Positions 24,438 to 35,829 of a stretch of DNA of 64,000 bases are shown one piece after another. Location of the stretch: positions 62,611,722 through 62,675,721 of the forward strand of contig CM063112.1 of assembly GCA_031841125.1 (NCBI GenBank), written 5' to 3'. Position numbers and translations under genes: made by a program. This DNA is from Acanthococcus lagerstroemiae (Eukaryota > Arthropoda > Insecta > Hemiptera > Eriococcidae). Each line of letters starts with the position of its first letter. Position 1 is the stretch's first letter. The notes beneath the pieces were generated by a model. The model was not told where the DNA came from. It saw only the letters and a list, made by a program, of their open reading frames with translations, and ran no database searches.

Positions 24438-24668
24438 CTATTTTATGTGGCAGACATGATGTTGTATTAAACTGATATTACGATAAGCTTTGCTTGACGG
24501 TACTGAATAGAAAACTTCTGGTTGTTCTTTGTCCCACTGGTTCCGTAAGTATTCCAATTCAACAACGAGCGTTGTGATATCATGAATACTTGGGATTTGA
24601 AACATATTCATCAAATTTATTGTCGGAACACATTTATCTAGTTCACTTACATTTCGTAAAAGAAACAT
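24438..24668 (-). CDS. Isolated 76-codon ORF, possible single exon, function unknown
   Basis: The ORF opens just after a potential acceptor (TATTTACAG on the minus strand) and has a balanced amino-acid make-up with charged segments such as ELEYLRNQWDKEQPEVF. I do not recognise it, and no neighbouring exon or poly(A) signal confirms it. It may be chance. Confidence 0.2.
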   Translation of the reverse strand: MFLLRNVSELDKCVPTINLMNMFQIPSIHDITTLVVELEYLRNQWDKEQPEVFYSVPSSKAYRNISLIQHHVCHIK

Positions 24669-27177
24669 AAACTGTAAATACCGGAATGAAAAGGCGTTAA
24701 TTTTTCACTGAAGAGTCGCTCTCAAAATTGTTGTTCCAACATTCCTGTTATAATGATAAAATCTTAGAACATTGAAACTGTTTAGATCGTTTCGATATCA
24801 AACTCAAATCAGTTCACACGCGTCACTTGTTTGGCGAGTTTGTTTTGTGATACATGCAGTGTGGCCACATTCACTAATATTTCTAACACGAGAGGGAAAT
24901 TACGGGAAATAATTCAGAATGAATTTACGAGAAAAGGAGAGCTAATTAAGAAAAACAAAAAGCGGCATTGAATTCAGCGTGAAAAATACTTCTAGAATCG
25001 GCTACTCTCGTTCTTGCGGTTTTTTTGCTGTTGGATAGTGTAATCATAGTACTACAGTTGGAAAAAATTATGGGCGTGAAAGTGAAGACTGATTGCAAAT
25101 ATAGAGAAATTATTTATCTTGTTTATTCAAGCTAAATTTATAAATTAAGTGCATACGGAAATGCAGGATATAATTCAATAATAAAAATAATTTTATTTAT
25201 AAAAATATAAATTAAAAATGTTTCTTTTAAGAATGAAAATTGTACTTAACTGAAAATACTGAGAAACCTTGCGAAGAGTAAGAATGTAAAAGGTTATTAG
25301 AGAATGAAAAATAGTGATTTTTTAAAAGATTTGAATAATATAATAATTGCGAAGGAAAACATACAAAAGAATACTGCAGAAAAATAAAATGAAAGAGTTG
25401 TTTGACGCTTTAAAAACAAGAGGATGAAAATTTGAATCAGACATTTCCCTTTGAGGATGTCTTTGAGATGACTGAGATTTGATTAACAATACTAGAAGAA
25501 AATTATCCTTCCAATTAGAAGGCAGTCAAGTTTGTATTCATTAGAAAGATATGTTAAATTTCATCGCGAGCTAAAATTCTCCAATGAAAACATCGATCAC
25601 ATTTTTGAGATAGGACCGAATCGTGTCCAAAAATGTGACAGTGATGGTTTCAGGACGTAAGTTCACGTTACAAACCAACCTGCATTAGTTCGACTTGCTG
25701 ACCAAACTGTTCTAGTTTTTGCTGAATGTCAGTGTGACCTTAATCCCACTGCAGACCAATATGAGCTTTCCAACTCGCGAACCACTTCATTTCAGACTAA
25801 TCTGAATCTGAAGAAGATATAAATTAGTTCACTTGGTGGACTAGTCTGAAGGCAGGTGTTGTTCACTTTGTGAACCAAATCGAAGTAAATACTCCGAACA
25901 CTACACTTTTATGTGTGTTATGTTCGCATAGTTACAGACTTTTTATACGAGTAGCTCAGTTCTTATTAGGCGCAAATTCACGGGGACTATGGGGGCTATA
26001 CCCCTTGAGAAAGTTTTCTTTCACCTCTTCTAATAAATATTTGAAAATGAAAATAATATTTTCCTGGTTCCGCTGGCGAGTATCAATTTTTGCCTTTTAA
26101 TTTTTCACCTGTTCCCAGAAAAAATTCTTGGCTGAGCTCCTGTTCTTTACTAAAACTGGGTAATTAAGTTGTTCATTAAAAGTACAAAGTGTGAGTTCCT
26201 TTTCACATTGGCAAAAGCCATAAAACATTGTTCATTGAAAGTGCATTCCACCATGTGAGGTGCGGTACCAGGATTTCTGTATGTGGTGGATTTTACGGTC
26301 TTGATTCCTATGAAGGGATGAAAAATGTAATTTACGAACGGAACGAGTATAACTTTCTCTATTTTTCGAAGAATTCCCGTCAAAAAACTATATTATCTCC
26401 GAATCCATTCCCTCAAAACCAACTATGCATATCTGCAAGAACTACTTTTTTACCGTCTGTTATGAGTCCAAACAGCCTGTCCTTGTTTTAAAATTTTGTT
26501 CAATGTCACAAAACTCGTAGATACATGAATTTGTCGTTATGTTTTGGTTCTGTGGAAATTAACGTTAATGAAGAATCAGTTTCTTTCTGTAGGAAAACAC
26601 GTTGATAAGAAAAGGTTTAGAGTACGCTAGGTCTCATACATTGTGTGCGAAATGCCAGATGACAAAATGTCCTCGTCCGTATCAAGTTATACCGCCATTA
26701 TTGACCCTGGACAGAATTTCTACAAAATTTAGCTTCTGTACTTTTGGATAACAGCGGCCAGCAGAGCCTTGAGTTGAAAAATTACAAAAATGACGGGAAG
26801 GAAAGGAACCGGGTTTTTAAAAACCCATTACCCTTCACTAGGGCTAAAATATTGCAAAGATGTAATCGACTCGATAGACTGCGAAGTCAGAAACCCTTTT
26901 GTAAATTCACTTCATTAACGTGCGGCTTCCAAAATCTTAAGGAATTCAATACCGTTTAATACACGTTTATTCAATTGACCTGGAAAATATAACATGTATA
27001 CTGTCGGGCCAAACGTTCAAGGTCTGTGGACTCACAATCCAATGTATCGACATGATGTAGGGTTAAACAAGAAGAATGTGCTAATTTTAAGTTGCAGCTG
27101 TAGTCAGTTTCGTAATGTCGGTGATTTCCTCTTCACGCTGGTTCAAAAATTTTCGGTTTTCTCGAACGGTTTCGGCC

Positions 27178-30100
27178 ATGTACCTCAAGTCAGTGATTTG
27201 TATGCTATTCGCGGTTTATGTGAGTTTTGTTTTCACTCAAGAAGTGGAAAATGTCTCCAGCTTTGACCAAAGTAATGCCTCCGTAACCATTGATAAGAAT
27301 AACACAACTAATTCGCTCGCCTTCGGGGATCACTTATCTACAACTGCGGATGTAACAGTTACTACGAATACCGTTTACGAAACCACGGATAATTTGCTCG
27401 AATTTGAGGATGACAGGCTTGTCACTGCGAATCAGTCGTCGTTGAATACAAGCAGTTCGCTCCCAATTACCGGTAACTCATTGGTGACTGCGAATCAATC
27501 GTCATTGTTTACAAAGAGTTTGCTCAAAGTTGAGAGTAACTCATCTGTAACTGAGGATCAGTCGACATTGATTACGAACCTTTCGAATACCACGCAGAAG
27601 AAATGGATAACAGAGATATTCGACGAAGCGAAATTGAACTTCGATATGCATGCGTATGTCAACCCGAAATGTAGACGAGATTACGAGATTTACAAAAGAC
27701 ATCTTCTTAACCAGACTGTTTGGGCTGTTAGAAGTTAGTACAGTCTACCTAACCCTTATTCTGTTTAAATTTTTTTCAATTAGTGCAGTTTGGCAATTTA
27801 AGACCAATCTCGTGCTTTCAGTCTGGTGGACTGCGGCATGACCAACTCTTATGTCGACTCTCTTCGTGTCACAGGCCTGGTAAACTCAAACTGTACAGAT
27901 GATTGCTATATTTTAATCATTACCATGAAATTTCACTTCTGATATTTACTTATAGATTTAAGAAAGTCACCTTTCTGTTTGTTTTCGATACCTCAGTGAA
28001 GGAATCTTCCGAGTGGCCTGCTGTTGGAATATTAGCTGGTAGCCCCGTTCACTTAGGTGATTACCCGGAGTGCTTGAAGTCAAGGGGACCTGGAGTGAAG
28101 CCCAAGTATTGCATTGTTACTGGATACTTCCAACGCAGACGGGCCCCTGTTGTAACATACAATGCAATAGCCAGTTCGAATTCTATATGGCTCGACTGGC
28201 CCAAGGAAAACGTTTCAGCTTGGGATGTCATTGATGAGGTGAAACTGTATACATTTACCTCAGTTTTCAGAATTAGAATAATGATTAACATTTAAACTAT
28301 TGACAAAGTTGGTTGTAAGAAGCCTAGTAGGTTGTACCTGCAATGCTGGTCAGTGGCCATATTTATTATGGCATGAAGAATGTTGCCTACAAGGCCAATA
28401 AACCCAGTTTCCACAAAAAGTTTTACCTTTGCTACCAAATGGACCAAAATTTGGTAGTATTTTTCCTGCGTGTGACTGCATACATTATGAGTAGCCTTCT
28501 GGTTTTATTAATTTCACCCCAAGCGATAAAACCGTGATCAGGTTCGTTCGTGTCGACTCCTAAAAAGATGATCAGGGTTGATGTTCCCGTAAGAATACGT
28601 GTAAAATTGGTAAACTATAAAGCTTTCGTAATTGCTGAAAACAGTTTTTTTTTAGTCATATAACATGTCAAATTGAAGCTTGAAGTCTCTAGTTTATGAT
28701 GAAAGATAATTTAAAGGACTTTATTCGCTCCCGTTAGATAAAGAAGTTGATTTTCAAATTACTGTTTTTCTTATGGAAGTTTACCATGGGTACAAAACGC
28801 GCTTGTAAACAACTAATACTTGGAAAATGGAGCCGTTTTAAAGTTCATAAATGAAAACTAGAGACCTCAATCTCTGAATTCATCTATTATATGACCCAAG
28901 AAAACATTTTTTGATTAGAAAAAGCGAATTCAAGTTACATGTATTCTTATAGTAATAACGCCCATTGGGATTTAAGCTTAGAGTTTCAAGTGTTGGCAGC
29001 CCTGCGATATATGTGAGTGATCACAAATGATTTACCGTAAGCGTGTAGCAAACTTCAACTATCATTACGTCGATTAGAAATTCACTTTCAAAGAAAATTT
29101 GTCCTAAATTCGACTGCATCATCACCAAAAAATTAAATTATAATCAGTTCTACTGGCAGAATAATTTTTACTTGGTTTTTTACCCTACTGAAGATAGCAG
29201 TGTTTCTGTTTGAAAGTACACATGATCACTCACTCATTTTCACCCGCTAACACCCGCGCAGGTTTAAGTCCCAATGATCACCTTTTCAGGAAATTTCACG
29301 GCAGGACTACCAACTTTGGAAACTCGTAAGTTTTAGCACTTATGATAAAAATGGAGAAATAGGGGCATTAAGATGACCATCATTTACCTCTATAGCAAAA
29401 TTACAGACAACTTTTTTTAATCCTATGTACTCGTAATTACAATACTATAAAGTTATATAACCTTATTTATCATAAGTCTTGAATAAACAAATTCAAGTCT
29501 GATGTACGACCAGTGCAGGACAAAGACTAGGTCAATGGAGGCGAAATATGGGTTAATTAAATGACAAATATCTGAATCGTAAGACACTGAGTCAGCAATT
29601 TACTGTAATAACTAATAACGGTAAAATAGTAATTCATTAATATAGTTTGTATTACATGCATACCAGCCGACTGAAGAATCACCGGCTTATGTCTTCAGGA
29701 GGGATATTAAGTGACTTCCTCATCCAAGCCGGTAGCTCTTACGTTTCTTTTCTGAAAACAGGCTGACAATAGTCTTAAAGACTTCCAGCGCATGAATTTG
29801 ATGAGTGCTACGTTTCACTTGTACTTTGTACTCGTATTTAGTCACGATATATAACTTTTTATTTGCTTATACATCCAAAATCTCTATTTTAGTATGAAAC
29901 TGATCGAATGAGACTCTCGAGACGGGTAATATCGTGGGCGATGTGTATACCGTCGACCTGTAAGCCCGGTGAATTACGACTGTCTGTCATGAAAACGATG
30001 AAACCCATATTGAAGGCTAATGATGTGTACGGCGTGTACCTAGTAGTGCCAAACCTATGCAGAGTAAAGAGGCTCAGACAGTACCCTCTAGGGTACTATT

Positions 30101-33100
30101 TGGTAAGGTGAGTTACTGAACTATTGGATCTCCTGTACCTAAACCATCACATAATGCGAAAGTTTCAAGGTACTAATGTTAAAAAATTGTAATATTTTCT
30201 TAGAACCCTTTTATTAGTGTTGGCCTTCCTTGTATCATCGGCTACCATTTACGAAAACGTGACTCAAAAATCAGAAGACCGTGTAAAAGGTAATTTATAA
30301 TGCAGAATTAGTTGTAACATTGTACAGGATGTTCATAATAGTTAATGTCAGCCAAAAGTATTAACTAAGTAGGACCTACCCTAAAATGAATATTTTGCAT
30401 AATATGGGAAAAGGAACAACCTGGAGTATGAGGAGGGATACTAACAAGTCTTTTGAAAATTCAGCCTCAGGATCTACACCGTAAACTAGAAGACGTCACA
30501 GAAAATTTCTAGAACCTTCTTATATTCTGAAAAATTTTATGAATTTGTATTGGAGCTTCCAACGGTTTCTTATGTACGTGCAATACTTTTCCCTACTCCA
30601 CAGACATCGTGAGAATATTGCTGCGAGAAACTTCCAGCTATTATACGTTGTTTTCGAAGAAATTGTGAACGATGAAGTTTTGTAGTTACCTAGTACGTAT
30701 ATTTTTACAGAGCGCAGAAAAATAGACTGGCGAGTTGAGTTATTCAAATGTTTCTCAGCGAAGAGAAGTTGCCGAATTCTGACTCGTTCTTCGAAGAACG
30801 TATTTCCAATATTGTATTTTTTCAAAACGTGTTTCATTTTCGGCGTAATTCTGGGACACGAATTCATGTTTTTGACAGGGCTTCCCAGAGCTCATGTAGA
30901 GGTTGGAGAAATGGTGAGAACTAAAGCAGTTGATAATCGGTAGAAAATATAATTTTTATCGTAAGAGCCTGCTCACGTATTTCAGGCTGAAGAACTCAGG
31001 ACCAGATAGTTTAGTACACCTCAAATTTACTCCCTTTCCTTTCTTTCTTTTTGCACCGATAGAGTTACAGGCCATGGACCTTGGAAGTACTTTATTCGAC
31101 TCTCCTGAATGGATTCATTATGATCAGTGGATTTTTAACGTTTTACTTCGGCATTCCACCAGCACGAAAGCTGGGTATTACCTGGGTGATACTTTCAATT
31201 GTTTGCAGATGGCTAAGGTAATTACGTGTGAACAGGATAAATTAATCTAGGTGTGTAATATACACTACCAGCCCCGAAGTAATACTGTATTATGTTTCAA
31301 AACTAATTTTGGCAATTCAGATTGGTGCCTGTGCTCGGTATTATGATCCTTATATGGACATTTATATTACCGTACACGGGAGACGGACCATTTTGGGAAG
31401 TTGCATTCGTGCGGCAAGTACAACAATGTAAAGCAAACTGGTGGACTAATATGCTCGCGATCAATAATTTTGTTAATAATTTTGAAGAGTTGGTAAGCGT
31501 ACATGCATGAAAAATATTTGCATTTTGTATTTAGATGAACTATATTTAGTGAATATCGTATTATGAGGAGGAGACATAATACAATTTCGGGATTTACCTC
31601 CCGGACTGAAGACACAGTGACATATCGACTTCAACTCCAGCATTCTAGAAATTTATTATTCTGATTTTGTTGGAAACGCTAAATAGACCTAAAGTGTGTT
31701 TTACCTGAATAAGCAATACAGGGTAAGGGCACCAGGGCACTCGCTCTGCGAGAAAGGAAAAATCCGGGTAAAAATGAAGGAAGAGAAACAGCCAGAAGTT
31801 AGACTAAAAGCAGGAAAAATAAAGCGAAAAGTGCCCCTTTTTGGGAGGGGGCGTTTTCCCATGATTGATTTCTACGTAAACATTACTTAAATTTGGCGAT
31901 GGTCTTTAAAATATTTAATATTACGCCGCAAGAGTCTTACTAAGTTCTAAATTAGTCTGGAGTGAAAATACTTGGGTGTTCAAGTAGTTGAGAGTCCTAA
32001 CGATGATTAATAAAAATTGGAAGAGTATTCAAGTAGGGTATGTCAAAGGGGTCTCGAAGAGTCTTAAATTGTTTCAAAAATAATTTTATAAAAATTTTCG
32101 AAGGTACTAACCGAGTTTTGAAGTGTCCTAACTAGCTTTGAGAAGTCTTGGGGAGTTTTAATTGGGTCTATGAGAGTCGTGAGGTTTTAATTGGTCTGAA
32201 TGACGCTGAAGAGTATGAAATTATTTTGAATTAGGCTTGGAAAAGGCTAACGGTTCCTAAATAAGTCTTGAGGAATTGTAAAGAACCTTTAATTAGTCGG
32301 GAAGCATCATACAAATTCTTTAAAAACCTACAAAATGTCTTAAGTAGTTTTAAATAAGTCTTAGCGGATCTGAAACAAGCCTGGAAGACTATCGAAGAGA
32401 CTTAAACAAGTTCTCAAAAGCCATGGCGAGTTGTAATTAACTCTGAAAACTTTCTTAAAAGGTGTGAGCAATTTTGTAAAACTGTTAAAGGGTCGTGAAC
32501 AAGTTTAAAAAGAAGCTTGAGCTATCTTGAAATAGTTTTAAAGATTCTGGAACGAGTTCTGAAGAGTCTGGTATACAGATGTAGAAAAGCCTTGAAACAC
32601 TTTAAGAGTCTCAACAAGTCTGGAAGAATCTTAGCGTTCGATACACATTGGGGATAAAAAGGACAAGCCATACCTCGAAGAACTGGTCTACAATGATACA
32701 TAAAAATTTAATATAACAAAAACGAGACTGAAAGCGAGGATCAAAAGTACTAGTAAAAAATAAAGAGACAAATGATGAAACGTTTTTTCAGGAGAGAGAA
32801 GGTCATTTTAACTAGAACGGGCCCGGCAGACTAGCATATCCTTGTTTTACCAGAAAGAAAAGGCGAGTAATTCGAGAGAAAATGAAATACCCACTCTGGC
32901 TGGCTTTAAAAAATTACGAAGAGAGTTTAACCCATAGACCCTCAAAATTGTGTGAATTTCACCTTGAAGGAATTGATAACTTCGAGTACTGTACAATGAG
33001 TAAAACGAATTATGAAAATTTCACCTAAAAAAAATTGAAAACTTGAAGCGCTCTATAATTAAATAAGTAAAACGTGTATTTTTCTAGGTAAATAGGCTAT

Positions 33101-35440
33101 AATACATATAATATAATATACCTACGTAATTACGAGTAGGTATGATCTAGAAACTGACTCTGTTTTAATGGTATTTTTTAACGAAAATTCCTCTTCAATT
33201 GATTGTATCTTTGATTGTAGTGCATGGGGCACAGCTGGTACATCTCTGTGGATTTCCAACTCACAGTTGTTGGTTGTTTAATTGTATTTTTATTAAGTGT
33301 TCACAAAAAAATCGGAGCTTTGGTGATGCTCCTAGTATTTGTAGGCACCTTTGTTGCTTCGTTGCTGCGAGTTTATAAAAATAAGATTTATGGAATCACG
33401 ATAGTATTTCCAAAGTGAGTTGAAGTTAAGTAATTACGTTTACAGAGTAATTTTACTTCATAATTGACATAAATGAGATCTATTCGTGGTTCAAATGGCA
33501 GAAGCATGTATGGAGGGAGGGAGGGAGGGATGGAGAGAGGGAGAGATGGAGAAAGAGAGAGAACGAAGCTTGTATGCTAGCCTGATGCGCTTTTTTTTTT
33601 GCTTTTTTTTTAGTAAAATATTTATAACCATACTCGAACTATCATGAGGCGCTGATTTATGTTATATTTTTGTGCAGTGTGATCGAAGGAATAAATTCTT
33701 TAGAGCATGTACGGAAAGTATACCCAATGATGTATTTCTGGGCCCCTACTTATTTAGTGGGATGCGCGGCTGCGTTACTGACACTCGTAATGCAGAGTAA
33801 AAATTACAAATTATCCTCGGTAAATATGATTATAAACATAAGCGCAAATAGCTGCTTTAGCATGGGGGCTGACAGAGGTGGGCTGAGATGTATTTAAGAA
33901 ATCCTGAAAATTCTTTTTCTCTTATTATTTTTCTGTATTTTTTTGGGGCTTTCAGTGTGGCTAAGACTCTTCAAGCACCTCCTCCCCCCCCCCCTATTTG
34001 CGCCTATGATTACAAAGTTGTTAGATATACTTCGCATAGCAGAGTAAATTATTATTTTAGTTGTACAGTTGCAGAAAACAATGTGGTTACTATCGGTGTT
34101 CACTATCGGATTCGGAGTACATTGTTACACATTCGCATTTTACCAAATGGGCAGACCTTTTTACGCCTTAGAACAGGCAGTGTACGGAAATTTACGTCAG
34201 CTAAGTTTCGCCATTCCACTGGCATCTCTCCTTTGCGTATATTTCACTTCTGGTTTAGGTGAGAGAAGCGTGTTCAAAGAAAGTGTACTTTATAGAAATT
34301 AAGATCTGTAAAATAAAATTGGTACAATGCTGTCTGGTAAAAGGGATTTCGAATATTGAGGATGGTGTGATGCAATGGACAGCCTCAACCTGGCGGAACC
34401 GCCTTTATGATCACGGTTGATCGCTACGCCAGATAGGTCCTCCAGATAAAATTACTTATCAAATTCATGTTTTAAATTTCAGGGATTTTCAATAGTCTCT
34501 TCGAGTTGAAGATGTACGTTCCTCTGGGGCGTTTAGTCTATTGTATATACCTTATCAGTCTGCAAATTCAAATGTTTCATACAGTCATGATGACGAAACC
34601 ACTCAATATATTAAATAGGACTGACGCGGTGAGTATGAGGTTCTAGTAAAAATTTACGTGTCATATCAAACTGGATCAAGAATAAGAAAGATAATGTTTC
34701 TGTTCTCTAGTTGACCACCTAGTATCCCAACTCTAAGCTACACGTCAATCGCGTATTGACCGCTGTAACAGTGTTACCAACTCTGTTATTAAAAAAAGAA
34801 ACTATAGGTTATGATCTCTGGTCACCTTGCACATTTTTGTAAAAGATCTTCATAATTGAATTCACTTTAGCTCGCCTAAAAGCCAACGGTACGAACATGG
34901 TGATTGCTTTATACACTTTTATTCAATCATGGCCTTACTTCACTGCAATAAAAGTCAGGAACTTTCATGAAAGCATTTTCAAATTACCGTATCTCTATCT
35001 AACTTATTTCGAACGGCAGTACTGAACATTCACATAACGGTAACCACCTTTATTTTTTGGATATAACTTTCTACTTTCGTATTTGCCTGATTTTTTTTTC
35101 AGTACTGGAGGGCAGTGACCGGTATAGTGTACTCAGTAATACTAGCCTTTTTCATTTTCCTGATCTCGGAGGGACCTTTCGGCAGCATTTTATCGTTGCT
35201 ACGTCCATGGTCACTCAAGTAAGATCTATGGTTTCAAGGTTACGATTTAACTGCTATTGCATGCTTAATAAAATTGCCGGGTCGATAGTGACTAAATTTT
35301 GAAAATTAATGAACTGCACCTCGCTATTGATGTAATTTTATTCCTTCGTGACTTTCAGAATATTATTGAAACTGCTGGGAACATTTCCTCACAAAGAAAA
35401 GGTGGTATTTAGTATGAAGAGCCGGGAAACGCGATTCTGA
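27178..35440 (+). CDS. NRF-6-like acyltransferase-3 membrane protein, copy C (13 exons)
   Basis: Exons: 27178-27733, 27997-28238, 29893-30107, 30204-30289, 30711-30913, 31063-31217, 31321-31492, 33221-33414, 33678-33819, 34069-34258, 34483-34628, 35103-35218, 35359-35440. They join to 2499 nt, 832 codons plus stop, without a break; nine of the 13 exons are the same length as in copy A. The ATG at 27178 opens a good signal peptide (MYLKSVICMLFAVYV...); an in-frame ATG at 27115 would add 21 residues. A Ser/Thr/Asn-rich region follows with two LVTANQSSL repeats. The NRF domain has WAVR, GDYPECLKS and SWAMCIPSTC. The acyltransferase-3 part has ILGHEF, GDGPFW and MGHSWYISVDFQL. Expected location is a membrane of the secretory route or the cell surface. 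Biochemical role in insects is not known. Confidence 0.88.
28577..28972. repeat. Imperfect long inverted repeat in intron 2 of NRF copy C
   Basis: Bases about 28577-28705 and 28850-28972 are imperfect inverted copies, pairing through GTCATATAA, AGTCTCTAGTTT and GTAAGAATACGTGTAA with their complements. The spacer is about 145 bp. Probably an old MITE. Confidence 0.5.
31930..32640. repeat. Degenerate satellite-like array in intron 7 of NRF copy C
   Basis: About 700 bp dominated by variants of GAAGAGTCTTAA, AGTTTTAAATAAGTCTT and TTGAAGAGTCT at irregular spacing of roughly 20-40 bp, all in one orientation. It explains why this intron (31493-33220) is the longest in the gene. Confidence 0.6.
33837..34008. 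mobile_element. hAT-type MITE, CATAGGCGCAA family, copy 3
   Basis: A 172-bp element in intron 9 of NRF copy C. Left end CATAAGCGCAAATAG, right end CTATTTGCGCCTATG. The flanking octamers ATTATAAA (33829) and ATTACAAA (34009) match at 7 of 8. It begins only 17 nt after the donor site at 33820 and makes up more than two thirds of the intron. Confidence 0.8.
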
Positions 35441-35657
35441 ACCTGACTCGGGCAGATTACTCATTAGCTCATTCAAAGAATTTAGGCTAATCGTAGATAT
35501 TGGAATTGCATCTTTCTTCATTGCTTGGGATATAGTATTGGTGAACATTTCTAATATGTTATTATATCTATTTCAATGTCATTGTTTTTTATTATTATTT
35601 TAATGTCGCACGATAATTCAAAAGTAATGGAACCCAAAAATAATACAAATTTAAAAT

Positions 35658-35803
35658 ATACCATCAACTTGGGATAATATCGTACACCGGTGATAATATT
35701 GACCACTCATGACTTGCTTACTGATAACGACATTAGCGCTCCTACAAGTCTTGAGTGGCCGATATTACCACCGGTGTATGATATTACTTCAGTTGACGGT
35801 ATG
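35658..35803. repeat. Fold-back repeat downstream of NRF copy C
   Basis: Arms of about 58 bp (35658-35716 and 35745-35803) pair through ATACCATCAACTT, ACACCGGTGATAATATTG and CACTCATGACTTG with their near-complements. The loop is about 28 bp. An AATAAA that could end copy C transcripts follows at 35824. Confidence 0.75.
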
Positions 35804-35829
35804 AGCCTTGTTTGAAAAGTAAGAATAAA

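Larger units (their letters stand above)
22206..27177. other. Gene-poor region before NRF copy C
   Basis: It contains a tRNA-like SINE piece (23354-23425), a dispersed repeat shared with the MULE relic (24272-24395), an isolated ORF (24438-24668, minus) and a fragment near 25967-26000 whose AGGCGCAAATT and CTATGGGGGCTAT words resemble one end of the CATAGGCGCAA MITE family. No gene exon was recognised. Confidence 0.45.

Noticed and set aside
32000..32640. Coding exon of NRF copy C in the long intron 7
   Set aside because: All expected exons are accounted for and the reading frames here are short and full of stops; the region is a degenerate repeat array.
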